A stretch of DNA of 64,000 nt from Coriobacteriales bacterium OH1046. Lineage in GTDB: Bacteria; Actinomycetota; Coriobacteriia; Coriobacteriales; Atopobiaceae. The stretch is from the NCBI GenBank assembly GCA_004010535.1, contig RQYE01000010.1, positions 1 to 64,000 of the forward strand, in the 5' to 3' direction. The notes below the pieces were generated by a model that worked only from the letters and a program-made list of their open reading frames with translations, had not been told where the DNA came from and did not search any database. Made by a program: the position numbers and the translations under genes. Of this stretch, positions 54,612 through 63,232 are shown one piece after another. Each line of letters starts with the position of its first letter. The first letter of the stretch is position 1.

Positions 54612-54660
54612 CTGTGAACAGGGAGAGGGCGCTCTGCTCACGTCATGGCATGGCATGCGT

Positions 54661-54752
54661 GTGACAAGGGGGCAGTGACAAGGGGACAGGTCGTTTGTCA
54701 CGCGCGCAGGCGTGACAAACGACCTGTCCCCTTGTCACTGCCCCCTTGTCAC
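54661..54752. repeat. 43-bp perfect hairpin with 6-base loop
   Basis: Arms 54661-54703 and 54710-54752 are exact reverse complements. Each arm contains two copies of GTGACAAGGGG-type sequence and the block GGGACAGGTCGTTTGTCAC. It lies in the 480-base gap between hydA and cysK. It has the look of a repetitive extragenic palindrome. Confidence 0.9.
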
Positions 54753-54799
54753 GGCGGTCGCAGACGGACCCCTCATATGTTTCTGGAACGTGAATGCTG

Positions 54800-54828
54800 T
54801 TGACAGGCCCATAGAGCAGCCGTATATT
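54800..54828 (+). promoter_or_regulatory. Strong sigma-70-type promoter of cysK-cysE
   Basis: TTGACA, a perfect -35, then 17 bases, then TATATT. The leader peptide start is 40 bases after the -10. It is the best promoter in the window. Confidence 0.8.
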
Positions 54829-54867
54829 ACCTAGTGTTTAACTAGGATTTATGAGAGGAGCGGAGCA

Positions 54868-54933
54868 GTGCTGAAGCAGATCGCATGCGCGTGTTGGTGC
54901 ATCTGTCCCCAGGCTGCCCGTCTGTGCGCATAG
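54868..54933 (+). CDS. Cysteine-rich leader peptide of cysK-cysE
   Basis: 21 codons from GTG 54868, with AGAGGAG 7 bases before. The peptide reads M-LKQIACACWCICPQAARLC-A and has cysteines at 7, 9, 11, 13 and 20, four of them within seven residues. Cysteine is normally the rarest or nearly rarest residue, so this density directly before cysteine biosynthesis genes points to a leader that measures charged tRNA-Cys. Its last codons overlap the 5' half of the antiterminator stem. It is too short to be found by normal gene callers. Confidence 0.75.
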   Translation: MLKQIACACWCICPQAARLCA

Positions 54934-54987
54934 CGCACGCTTTCACAGAGCATAGAGTGCGGGCAGCCTTATAGGGGCTGCTTTTTT
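54912..54987 (+). promoter_or_regulatory. Transcription attenuator with mutually exclusive hairpins
   Basis: AGGCTGCCCG (54911-54920), inside the leader frame, pairs over 10 bp with CGGGCAGCCT (54960-54969). The second half of that sequence, GCAGCC (54963-54968), can instead pair with GGCTGC (54976-54981), which is followed by six Ts: a terminator. A small hairpin GTGCGC-ATA-GCGCAC (54924-54938) spans the leader stop. A ribosome stalled on the early Cys codons would leave the antiterminator free. A ribosome reaching the stop would cover it and let the terminator form. Confidence 0.75.
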
Positions 54988-55035
54988 CATTCCCCTGTCC
55001 TGTACCCGCCCCATCTCTTCAAGGAGCCGACTCCT

Positions 55036-55950
55036 ATGTCATATGCAACGACCACCAGCGGTCTTATCGGGAATACCCCGCTCATCGATCTCTCGGCGCT
55101 CGCTTCGTGCGGAGGTGCCCGCATCCTCGGCAAGTACGAGGCGGCCAACCCCGGTGGCTCGGTCAAGGACCGCATCGCGCTCGCCATCATAGGTGACGCC
55201 GAGCGCACGGGCCGTCTTGCTCCGGGCGGCACCATCATCGAGCCCACGAGCGGGAACACCGGCGTTGGCCTTGCCATGATCGCTGCCGAGCGCGGTTACC
55301 GCATGATCCTCGTCATGCCCGATACCATGTCGATCGAGCGCCGCAAACTCGCAGCCGCATACGGAGCCGAGATCGTGCTCACGCCCGGTTCCGAAGGCAT
55401 GAGGGGTGCTGTCACCCGCGCCGATGCCCTTGCGGACGAGATGCCGGGCGCCATCATCGCGGGACAGTTCACGAATCCCGCCAATCCGCGAGCCCACTAC
55501 GCGACCACCGGTCCCGAGATCTGGTCAGCCACCGACGGTACGGTGGATGCGCTTGTCGCCGGCGTGGGTACGGGCGGAACCATCTCGGGTGCGGGTCGCT
55601 TTCTCAAGGAGCAGAACGCCGAGGCCATCATCGTCGCCGTGGAGCCTGCCGAGTCTCCCGTCCTCTCGGGCGGCGCTCCTGGCGCGCATCGCATCCAGGG
55701 CATCGGCGCGGGATTCATCCCGGCAACCTATGATGCGGGCGTGGTCGATGAGATCATGGCCGTGGCCTCCGATGATGCCCTTGCAGCCAAACGGCGCCTC
55801 GCGCGCGAGATCGGGCTGCTCGTGGGCATTTCCGCAGGAGCTGCCGTTGCGGCGGCGGTGCAGCTTGCGGAGGGCGGGGCTTATGAGGAGCGCACCATCG
55901 TCGCGATGCTCCCCGATACGGGCGAGCGCTATCTGTCCTTGGAGGTGTAG
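55036..55950 (+). CDS. cysK: Cysteine synthase A (O-acetylserine sulfhydrylase)
   Basis: 304 residues. Makes cysteine from O-acetylserine and sulfide using PLP. The PLP lysine is Lys44 in ANPGGSVKDRIAL, the substrate loop is EPTSGNTGVGLA, and the phosphate-binding loop is GVGTGGTISGAGRF. Length and motifs are those of CysK, not the longer cystathionine beta-synthase. CAAGGAGCC precedes the ATG. It is co-transcribed with cysE 2 bases downstream and controlled by the cysteine attenuator upstream. Confidence 0.95.
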   Translation: MSYATTTSGLIGNTPLIDLSALASCGGARILGKYEAANPGGSVKDRIALAIIGDAERTGRLAPGGTIIEPTSGNTGVGLAMIAAERGYRMILVMPDTMSIERRKLAAAYGAEIVLTPGSEGMRGAVTRADALADEMPGAIIAGQFTNPANPRAHYATTGPEIWSATDGTVDALVAGVGTGGTISGAGRFLKEQNAEAIIVAVEPAESPVLSGGAPGAHRIQGIGAGFIPATYDAGVVDEIMAVASDDALAAKRRLAREIGLLVGISAGAAVAAAVQLAEGGAYEERTIVAMLPDTGERYLSLEV

Positions 55951-55952
55951 CT

Positions 55953-56567
55953 ATGGCATACGGGAAGCAAAGACGGGATCATCCGGGCGTCTTCTCCCTC
56001 ATGCTCGAGGATGCACGCGCGGCCCTCGAGCGCGACCCGGCAGCCGGGAGCATGGCCGATATCATCCTCTTCTCCACAGGTACCCGTATCGTGCAGGCCC
56101 ACCGGAGGCATCACTGGCTCTATACCCATGGGTTCCGCAGGCTCGCCTGCTGGCTCGCCAAGCGCATGCGCGTGCGGCTCGGTGCGGATATCCATCCTGC
56201 AGCGACCATCGGGCGCCGCCTCACCATCGATCACGGTATCGGCATCGTCATCGGCAGCACCGCCATCATCGGCGACGACTGCCTCATCTACCAAGGTGTC
56301 ACCCTCGGCATGGACGGCAAGAACATGCATGGCAAGCGCCACCCCACGCTGGGAGATGATGTCATGGTGGGTGCGAATGCCGTTGTCCTGGGGGCCATCA
56401 CGGTGGGCAGCCGCGCGCGCATCGGCGCGGGAGCGGTGGTCGTGGGAGATGTGCCGCAGAGCGTGACCGTAGCGGGCGTGCCGGCGAAGATCGTCCGCGA
56501 TCACCGGCTTCATTTCGTGGAGGATGCCGATGCGTCCGAAGACGTGCGTTGGAGCTGCGCACTCTGA
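55953..56567 (+). CDS. cysE: Serine O-acetyltransferase
   Basis: 204 residues. Acetylates serine from acetyl-CoA to supply CysK, with which it usually forms the cysteine synthase complex. The C-terminal half is a left-handed beta-helix of hexapeptide repeats (IHPAATIGRRLTIDHGIGIV, then VIGSTAIIGDDCLIYQGVTL), with the catalytic His in IDHGIG. The N-terminal helical part is short, as in Gram-positive SATs. The end lacks the usual isoleucine, finishing in a Trp-Ser-Cys-Ala-Leu tail. Confidence 0.93.
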   Translation: MAYGKQRRDHPGVFSLMLEDARAALERDPAAGSMADIILFSTGTRIVQAHRRHHWLYTHGFRRLACWLAKRMRVRLGADIHPAATIGRRLTIDHGIGIVIGSTAIIGDDCLIYQGVTLGMDGKNMHGKRHPTLGDDVMVGANAVVLGAITVGSRARIGAGAVVVGDVPQSVTVAGVPAKIVRDHRLHFVEDADASEDVRWSCAL

Positions 56568-56631
56568 GCCTCTCCCGTATACGAGCTTGATGAGGCGGAA
56601 GGCCCCTGCGCCCCCTGCCGTCCAAGAAAGG

Positions 56632-57057
56632 CTACTCTGCCGAGAGCAGCTCGATCTCGAAGTTCAGGGTCTTGCCCGCCATGGGATGGTTGATATCGAA
56701 TCTGATGGTCTGATCATCGAAGCCCGCCACGACGGCAGGGACGGGCTTGCCTTGCGGTGACATGAGCATGACGGAGCTGCCCACCTCGGGTTCCCCGGCA
56801 TGGGGGAAGTTTCTGCGGGGGATAGCCACCACGGCCGCCTCGTTGCGCGGACCGTAGGCCTCCTCGGGCTCGAGGCGCACATTGACCGTCTCGCCTACAT
56901 TCATATCGCGCACGGCGGCATCGAAGCCGGGGATCATCTGCCCGGCCATGCAGGTGAACCGGAGCGGCTCGCCGCGCCTGCGCGAGGAATCGAATTCGCT
57001 GCCATCGTCGAGCGTGCCCACGTAATGGACGCTGACGTTCTTGCCTTCATGTGACAT
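56632..57057 (-). CDS. FKBP-type peptidyl-prolyl isomerase, SlyD-like
   Basis: 141 residues from ATG 57057 behind GAGAGGGAG. N-terminal VSVHYVGTLDDGSEFDSS and MIPGFDAAVRDMNVGE are FKBP core motifs, followed by the insert-in-flap region EEAYGPRNEAAVVAIPR and the core strand FDINHPMAGKTLNFEIEL. It catalyses prolyl isomerisation and acts as a chaperone. SlyD-type metal-binding His/Cys tail is absent. It is convergent with cysE. Confidence 0.92.
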   Translation of the reverse strand: MSHEGKNVSVHYVGTLDDGSEFDSSRRRGEPLRFTCMAGQMIPGFDAAVRDMNVGETVNVRLEPEEAYGPRNEAAVVAIPRRNFPHAGEPEVGSSVMLMSPQGKPVPAVVAGFDDQTIRFDINHPMAGKTLNFEIELLSAE

Positions 57058-57180
57058 GGTCTCCCTCTCTGCTGTCGTCCGAGAGATCATTGTACGCGAA
57101 ACGCGCTTCCGGAGCGGGTACAGTTATCGGTTATAATTAACCCCGTCTAACTTAAAATAGGGAAAGGGGCATCGCCTCCC

Positions 57181-58914
57181 ATGATGGATAAGCGCCTGTT
57201 CGCCCTGGTGCCCGGGGCTTTGCGGCATGTGCTGCTCACCGTGCTGTGGCAATTCGCGGGGCTTGCCGCGAACGTGTGCTTCGTGTGGGGTATAAGCCGG
57301 GTGCTCGCAGCGCTCGTGGAGGGCACCGCAGTGCCGCCTGCATACTGCGCGGCCCTCATCTTCCTCGGCATCTGCGGCCGCGCCCTCGCCGCCCGCATGG
57401 CGCAGCGCAGCGCCTTCGAGGCATCGGCCGACGTCAAGCGCATCGTGCGGTGCCGCATCTACGAGAAGCTCCTACGAATCGGGCCGCACTATGCCGATGA
57501 CATCGCCACCGCCGAGGTGGTCCAGCTCTCCGTAGAGGGTTGCGAGCAGCTCGAGACCTATTTCGGCCAGTATCTGCCCCAACTCTTCTACGCGGTGCTC
57601 GCGCCGACAGCCCTCTTCATCGTCGTGGCGCCCATCTGCCTGCCTGCCGCCGTGGTGCTTTTGGCCTGTGTCCCGCTCATCCCCGCGGTCATCGTCCTTA
57701 TCCAGAAGATCGCCAAGCGCATCCTTGCCGCATACTGGGATCAGTACGCCGCCCTCGGCGATACGTTCCTCGAGAACCTGCAGGGGCTTTCGACGCTCAA
57801 GATCTATGCTGCCGATGCGGCCCGCCATGAGCAGATGGACCGCGAGGCGGAGCGTTTCCGCACGGTCACGATGGCGGTCCTGTCCATGCAGCTGAATTCC
57901 ATCATCGTAATGGATATCGTGGCGCTGGGCGGTGCGGCGGCGGGCATCTCGGTCGCGCTTCTCGCAGCGGCGCATGGTGCCGTGACGCTCTTCGGGGCGT
58001 TGCTGATCGCCCTGCTCTCCGCCGATTTCTTCATCCCGATGCGCCAGTTGGGCAGCTATTTCCATGTTGCCATGAACGGTATCGCTGCTGCCGACAAGAT
58101 CTTCCGCCTCCTCGAGCTTCCCGAACCCGCCAAACGCACGGCGCTGCCTGAAGCCGGTGCGCACTTCTCCATGCATGGCGCGGGCTTCTCATACGATGGG
58201 GAGCGTGCGGTGCTCCGCGCCGTCGACCTCGACGTGCCCGCCGTGGGCCTTACCGCCGTGGTGGGGGAGAGCGGATCGGGGAAGTCCACCATCGCCGCGC
58301 TTCTCTCGGGTGCCGAGACCGGCTACATGGGACAGGTGCTCCTAGGCGAGCAGCAGGTCCGCGCCCTCGACCCGGCCTCCCTCGCGCACTACCTCACTAC
58401 CGTCGGCAGCGCGAGCTTCCTCTTTGCGGGGACCGTGCGCGACAACCTCAAGCTTGCAGCCCCCCATGCCGACGACGAGGAGCTCTGGTCGGTGCTCGAG
58501 GCTGCGGCTCTGGCAGATTACCTGCGTGCTCAGGAGGGGCTCGACACCCGTCTCGAAGCGCGGGCAGCCAACCTCTCCGGTGGCCAGCGCCAGCGCCTGG
58601 CCCTCGCACGGGCGCTTCTCGCCGATAGCCCGGCCTACATCTTCGATGAGGCCACGAGCAACATCGACGTCGAGTCGGAAGAGCGTATCATGGCGATCCT
58701 GCGCGATCTTGCGCGTCGCAAGGCGGTGCTCGTCATCTCCCATCGCCTGGCCAACGTGGTGGATGCGCAGTGCATCTACGTGCTCGAGAAGGGCGGCGTG
58801 GCGGGCGCGGGCACGCACGACGAGCTGCTCTCGTCCTGTCAAGCCTACCGCGATCTCTGGACCGCCCAGCGCGAGCTCGAGCGCTTCGGGGAGGTGCGCC
58901 ATGGAGCGCTCTGA
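57181..58914 (+). CDS. ABC exporter half-subunit, CydD-like
   Basis: 577 residues: six membrane helices in the first 320, then an ATPase with GESGSGKST, signature NLSGGQRQRLALARALL, Walker B AYIFDEATSNID and SHRLANVV. The N-terminal half resembles CydD/lipid or peptide-exporter subunits. It pairs with the next gene, whose ATG overlaps its end by 14 bases. The upstream gap has TATAAT at 57132-57137 and a TTAACCCC-GTCTAAC motif that could be a metal-regulator site. Substrate uncertain; export of a thiol, siderophore or haem is possible. Confidence 0.8.
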   Translation: MMDKRLFALVPGALRHVLLTVLWQFAGLAANVCFVWGISRVLAALVEGTAVPPAYCAALIFLGICGRALAARMAQRSAFEASADVKRIVRCRIYEKLLRIGPHYADDIATAEVVQLSVEGCEQLETYFGQYLPQLFYAVLAPTALFIVVAPICLPAAVVLLACVPLIPAVIVLIQKIAKRILAAYWDQYAALGDTFLENLQGLSTLKIYAADAARHEQMDREAERFRTVTMAVLSMQLNSIIVMDIVALGGAAAGISVALLAAAHGAVTLFGALLIALLSADFFIPMRQLGSYFHVAMNGIAAADKIFRLLELPEPAKRTALPEAGAHFSMHGAGFSYDGERAVLRAVDLDVPAVGLTAVVGESGSGKSTIAALLSGAETGYMGQVLLGEQQVRALDPASLAHYLTTVGSASFLFAGTVRDNLKLAAPHADDEELWSVLEAAALADYLRAQEGLDTRLEARAANLSGGQRQRLALARALLADSPAYIFDEATSNIDVESEERIMAILRDLARRKAVLVISHRLANVVDAQCIYVLEKGGVAGAGTHDELLSSCQAYRDLWTAQRELERFGEVRHGAL

Positions 58915-60556
58915 TCTTACGGCCATGCTCCGCATGATGGGTCTCGTCCGCCCGCTTGCCAAGGCGATGGTCCTCGCCATCGCCTGTGGGGTCGCGGGGT
59001 TCTGCTGCGCCAACTTCCTTCCCGTCATCGCGGCGCAGGGCGTGCTGATCGCAACGGGGCATCTGCAGGAGCCTTCCCTCGGCGCCATCTGCGCCAGCCT
59101 CGCCGTGCTGGCCCTCGCGCGCGGCGTGCTGCACTATGCGGAGCAGCGTTCCAACCACTACATCGCCTTCAAACTGCTCGCCCATATCCGCAGTCTCGTG
59201 TTCTCGGCTCTGCGCCGCCTGGCACCCGCCAAGCTCGCGGGCGCCGATCGCGGAGCGCTCGTCTCCACCATCACCTCGGATGTCGAGCTGCTCGAGGTGT
59301 TCTACGCGCATACCATCTCGCCCGCCGCCATCGCGGCGCTCATGACCCTCATCATGGTCTCCTTCCAGGGCTTCATCCATCCCGGTCTCGCACTCGTGGC
59401 GTTGCTCGCGTACGGTGCGGTGGGTGTCGCGGCGCCCCTGATCACGGCGCGCGCATCCGGTAAGGCGGGGCGGATGAGCCGGGATGGGGCGGCAGCGCTC
59501 GCGGGCTTCATACTCGACGGCCTGCGCGGCCTCGCTCAGATCCTGCAATTCTCCGCAGGTGGAAGGCGGATCGACGAGCTCGATCGCCGTTCCGAGGAGC
59601 TGGTTGGCGTGCAGCGCGCCCTGCGGGCCGTCGCAGCGGATTCCTCTGCCGCCGCCACAGCCCTCATCCTGGGCTTTACTGCGCTGCAGCTTGCCGTTGC
59701 CGCAGTGCTCGCAGGCTCCGGTGCCATCGCGGGCACTGATGCGCTCATCTCGGTTGTGGCGCTCGTCTCCTCGTTCGGCCCGGTCACAGCGCTCGCCAAC
59801 CTCGGCTCGACGTTGCAGGGCACCCTCGCCTCCGCCCATCGCGTGCTCGATATCCTCGACGAGGAGCCGCAGGTCGGGGAGAACCTCGACGGCGTCGGCA
59901 TCACCTTCTCGGGTGCCGTTGCCGATGGGGTCTCCTTCGCCTATGATGGCGACCCCGTCCTCGACGCGGTATCGCTTTCCATCGCCCCCGGACGTATCGT
60001 GGGCATCACGGGGAAGAGCGGCTCGGGCAAATCCACGCTCTGCCGCCTGCTCATGCGTTTCTGGGACGTCGGTTCCGGCGAGATCCGCCTCTCCGGCGTG
60101 CCCATCCAACGCATCCGCACGCCATCGCTGCGCGCGGCGGAGGCGTTCGTGGAGCAGGATACCCACCTCTTCCATGATTCCATCCGCGATAACCTGCTCA
60201 TCGCCAAGCCCGATGCCACGCAGGATGAGATCGAGGATGCCTGCCGCGCTGCCAGCGTGCATGACTTCATCATGAGCCTGCCGAACGGATACGACACCAT
60301 GGTGGGAGAGCTCGGCGATACCCTCTCGGGCGGCGAATGCCAGCGGCTGGGCCTCGCCCGCGCCTTCCTGCACGATGCGCCGTTCCTGCTCCTCGACGAG
60401 CCGACGAGCAATCTCGATGCGCTGAACGAGGGCGTTATCCTGAAGAGCCTCGCTGCCCAGCGCGGCAGAAGGAGCGTCCTGCTCGTGAGCCACCGTGCCT
60501 CCACGATGGCGATCACCGATACCAGCTATTCGATGGATTCGGGCCGTGTGAGCTGA
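58901..60556 (+). CDS. ABC exporter half-subunit, CydC-like partner
   Basis: 551 residues from ATG 58901. Six membrane helices, then GKSGSGKST, signature TLSGGECQRLGLARAF, Walker B FLLLDEPTSNLD and the switch VSHRAS. It differs enough from its partner that the two should form a heterodimer with unequal ATP sites. The Walker and signature motifs of both look intact. The 57 bases after it contain a GTTAG-N6-CTAAC inverted repeat before the YbaN-like gene. Confidence 0.8.
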   Translation: MERSDLTAMLRMMGLVRPLAKAMVLAIACGVAGFCCANFLPVIAAQGVLIATGHLQEPSLGAICASLAVLALARGVLHYAEQRSNHYIAFKLLAHIRSLVFSALRRLAPAKLAGADRGALVSTITSDVELLEVFYAHTISPAAIAALMTLIMVSFQGFIHPGLALVALLAYGAVGVAAPLITARASGKAGRMSRDGAAALAGFILDGLRGLAQILQFSAGGRRIDELDRRSEELVGVQRALRAVAADSSAAATALILGFTALQLAVAAVLAGSGAIAGTDALISVVALVSSFGPVTALANLGSTLQGTLASAHRVLDILDEEPQVGENLDGVGITFSGAVADGVSFAYDGDPVLDAVSLSIAPGRIVGITGKSGSGKSTLCRLLMRFWDVGSGEIRLSGVPIQRIRTPSLRAAEAFVEQDTHLFHDSIRDNLLIAKPDATQDEIEDACRAASVHDFIMSLPNGYDTMVGELGDTLSGGECQRLGLARAFLHDAPFLLLDEPTSNLDALNEGVILKSLAAQRGRRSVLLVSHRASTMAITDTSYSMDSGRVS

Positions 60557-60613
60557 GGATTCCCGTTTCTATGATATCCTGATGCCGGTATTTTAGTTAG
60601 AAAGGGCTAACAA

Positions 60614-60991
60614 ATGGGCAGGTTGGGACAAGGCGTTTTCCTCATCGCGGGGCTTATCTGCTTCGGCCTTGGGACCGCGGGCATCTTCCTGCCCATCCTT
60701 CCCACCGTTCCGCTCTATATGCTCGCCGGCATCGGCTTCGCTCACGGATCAACGCGCTCGCGCGCGTGGTTCGAGAAAACGGGCTTCTATCGGGACCATA
60801 TGCTTCCCTTGAAGTCGGGCAAGGGCATGACCCTGCGCTCGAAGATCAGCTCGTTCGCCGCCATCACGGTATTTCTGGGCTTCGGGTTCTACATGATGCG
60901 GGAGACGCCTGCCAGATGGATCCTCGCGGCGGTGATCGCCTTCCATGCGTGGCTCTTCTTCCTGCACCTCCCCACCCGTGAGGATGCGTGA
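60614..60991 (+). CDS. DUF454/YbaN family membrane protein
   Basis: 125 residues with three or four hydrophobic segments. FCFLGTAGIFLPILPTVPLY-like opening (here FGLGTAGIFLPILPTVPLYM) and the next RSRAWFEKTGFYRDHMLP are the YbaN/DUF454 signature. Function unknown, but the family often lies beside iron or haem transport genes. GTTAG-AAAGGG-CTAAC ends 2 bases before the ATG and overlaps the ribosome site region, so a repressor bound there could block expression. Confidence 0.85.
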   Translation: MGRLGQGVFLIAGLICFGLGTAGIFLPILPTVPLYMLAGIGFAHGSTRSRAWFEKTGFYRDHMLPLKSGKGMTLRSKISSFAAITVFLGFGFYMMRETPARWILAAVIAFHAWLFFLHLPTREDA

Positions 60992-60997
60992 TGGCGC

Positions 60998-61336
60998 ATG
61001 CTCACGTTGAAGCAGATCGAGGCCAAGCGCGAGCGCGAGTGCGCGGTGGTGGCCGAGATGATCGCCTCCTATTGCCACGGCAATCATGGAACGCCGGACG
61101 GGAGGCTGTGCGGCGACTGCCAAGCGCTCGTAGACTATGCTTCCCTGCGCATCGCCCGCTGCCCGTTCATGGCCGCCAAGACCTTCTGCTCGCGATGCGC
61201 GGTGCATTGCTATGCTGCGCCGGAGCGCGAGAAGATCCGCCGGGTCATGCGCTATGCCGGTCCGCGCATGCTCTTCCTGCATCCGGTGATGGCCATCCAT
61301 CACGGTATCGATACGTTGAGGGCCAAGCTGGCGTGA
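60998..61336 (+). CDS. YgbA-like (nitrous oxide-stimulated promoter family) protein
   Basis: 112 residues of PF11756. Seven cysteines in conserved positions: SYCHGNHG, LCGDCQALVDYA, ARCPF and KTFCSRCAVHCY suggest a bound metal or Fe-S site. The C-terminal RRVMRYAGPRMLFLHPVMAI is the most conserved part. E. coli YgbA is induced by nitrosative stress and has been linked to iron-sulfur recovery. It starts 6 bases after the DUF454 stop. Its place among ABC genes supports a role tied to metal supply. Confidence 0.82.
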   Translation: MLTLKQIEAKRERECAVVAEMIASYCHGNHGTPDGRLCGDCQALVDYASLRIARCPFMAAKTFCSRCAVHCYAAPEREKIRRVMRYAGPRMLFLHPVMAIHHGIDTLRAKLA

Positions 61337-61390
61337 CAAGCGGGCAGGGGCGCGCCACGCCCGATTCCGACTGGAAAAACCACGGCATTA

Positions 61391-61417
61391 AGTTTACTAT
61401 AGTTAACTATTAAGCCT
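61391..61417 (+). promoter_or_regulatory. AT-rich palindromic site before the second ABC pair
   Basis: TAGTTAACTA (61400-61409) is a perfect 10-bp palindrome inside TTAAGTTTACTATAGTTAAC. It is in the 96-base gap before the ABC gene at 61433 and resembles the GTTAG/TTAAC-type motifs before 57181 and 60614. A DtxR/IdeR-like site is a guess. Confidence 0.35.
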
Positions 61418-61432
61418 ACCAGAGGAGGAGTT

Positions 61433-63232
61433 GTGACAGAGGAGAAAACGCAGGGCACCATCTCGCGCCTGCTCGATTTTGCCGGAGAGTACCGTGGACT
61501 CACCTATATCGGCTGTGCGCTCTCGGCGGTATCGATGGTGATCAGTATGGCGCCCTATGTGTGCATTTGGCTGGCAATCCGCGATCTTGTAGCCGTGGCA
61601 CCGGACTGGACCGCGGCCACGGGCGTTGCGGGCTACGGCTGGGCGGCGTTCGGCTTCGCGATGGGGGGCATCCTGATCTATTTCGGCGCACTCATGTGCA
61701 CCCACCTCGCGGCGTTCCGTACCGCGACCAATATCCGCAAGCGCTGCATGGAGCACCTCGCCAAGGCGCCGCTCGGCTACTTCGACACGCACGCCTCGGG
61801 TCTGCTCCGCCGCCGCATCGATGGCGCAGCCAGCCAGACCGAGACGCTGCTCGCGCACAACCTCGCCGATATCACGGGCACCGTCGCGATGTTCGTCACC
61901 CTGCTCGTGCTGCTGTTCGTCTTCGATTGGCGCATGGGCGCCGCCTGCCTCCTGGCGGTTGCCATATCCGTCGGCACGCTGTTCATGATGATGGGCGGTA
62001 AGAACGCCGGCCTCATGGCCGGCTACTACGATGCGCTCGACCGTACGAGCAAGGCGGGCACGGAATATGTGCGCGGCATCCCGGTGGTCAAGGTCTTCCA
62101 GCAGACGGTCTACTCGTTCCGCGCCTTCAAGGAGGCTATCGACGCCTATTCCGCGAAGGCCTCCTATTACCAGGGGGTCGTCTGCAAGAAGCCGCAGGCC
62201 GTGAACCTCACCATCACCGAGGGCGCCTTCGTGCTGCTCGTCCCCGCCGCCCTCCTCATCGCCCCCGGCGCGCTCGATTCGGGTGCCTTCGCGGACTTCG
62301 TGGCCAACTTCGCCTTCTACGCCGTCTTCTCCGCAGTGCTTTCCACGGCGCTCGCCAAGATCATGTTCGCCGCCGGCGGCCTCATGCAGGCGGGCGATGC
62401 CCTGAAGCGCGTCGAGGAGGTCCTTTCCGCCCCTACGCTGCCGATAACCGATAATCCGCACGTGCCTGCCGATAACTCCATCGGCTTCGAGAACGTGTCC
62501 TTCGCCTACGAGGGGTCCGAGCTGCCCGCCCTTGATAGCGTGGCCTTCTCGGTGGAGCCGGGCCAGACCGTCGCACTCGTGGGTCCGTCGGGCGGCGGCA
62601 AGACCACGGCGGCGAGCCTCATCCCCCGCTTCTGGGATGCGACGGGCGGATCGGTCAAGGTCGGTGGCGTCGATGTGCGCGATATGGATCCGCATGTCCT
62701 CATGGACCGCGTGGCGTTCGTCTTCCAGAATACGCGGCTCTTCTCGGCGACGATCCTCGAGAACGTCCGCGCGGCACGTCCCGATGCGAGCCGGGAGGAG
62801 GTGCTCGAGGCGCTCCGTGCCGCTCAGTGCGACGATATCCTCGATAAGCTGCCTGCAGGCGTCGATACCGAGATCGGCAGTGCCGGCACCTATCTCTCCG
62901 GCGGCGAGCAGCAGCGCGTGTCGCTTGCCCGCGCCATCCTCAAAGATGCGCCCATCGTCGTACTCGACGAGGCCACGGCGTTCGCCGATCCCGAGAACGA
63001 GGCGCTCATCCAGAAAGCGTTCGCCCGTCTCATGGAGGGGCGTACCGTGGTGATGATCGCGCACCGGCTCTCCACCGTCGTCGGAGCCGATCGTATCATC
63101 GTCCTCGATCGGGGGCGCGTTGCGGAGGAGGGCGGCCACGACGAGCTCGTCGGTGCCGGCGGCCTCTATGCGCGCATGTGGGCGGACTATCGGAGGGCTG
63201 CGCAGTGGAAGATTCAGAAGGAGGTGGCCTAG
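61433..63232 (+). CDS. ABC exporter half-subunit, IrtA/YbtP-like
   Basis: 599 residues from GTG 61433 with AGAGGAGGAG before it. Six helices followed by an ATPase: GPSGGGKTT, signature YLSGGEQQRVSLARA, Walker B IVVLDEATAFADPEN and HRLSTVVGADRI. The coupling-helix stretch GYFDTHASGLLRRRIDGAA and the phrase EYVRGIPVVKVFQQT are typical of siderophore-importing exporter-fold transporters such as IrtAB and YbtPQ. So iron-siderophore or haem-type traffic is a good guess. Confidence 0.82.
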   Translation: MTEEKTQGTISRLLDFAGEYRGLTYIGCALSAVSMVISMAPYVCIWLAIRDLVAVAPDWTAATGVAGYGWAAFGFAMGGILIYFGALMCTHLAAFRTATNIRKRCMEHLAKAPLGYFDTHASGLLRRRIDGAASQTETLLAHNLADITGTVAMFVTLLVLLFVFDWRMGAACLLAVAISVGTLFMMMGGKNAGLMAGYYDALDRTSKAGTEYVRGIPVVKVFQQTVYSFRAFKEAIDAYSAKASYYQGVVCKKPQAVNLTITEGAFVLLVPAALLIAPGALDSGAFADFVANFAFYAVFSAVLSTALAKIMFAAGGLMQAGDALKRVEEVLSAPTLPITDNPHVPADNSIGFENVSFAYEGSELPALDSVAFSVEPGQTVALVGPSGGGKTTAASLIPRFWDATGGSVKVGGVDVRDMDPHVLMDRVAFVFQNTRLFSATILENVRAARPDASREEVLEALRAAQCDDILDKLPAGVDTEIGSAGTYLSGGEQQRVSLARAILKDAPIVVLDEATAFADPENEALIQKAFARLMEGRTVVMIAHRLSTVVGADRIIVLDRGRVAEEGGHDELVGAGGLYARMWADYRRAAQWKIQKEVA

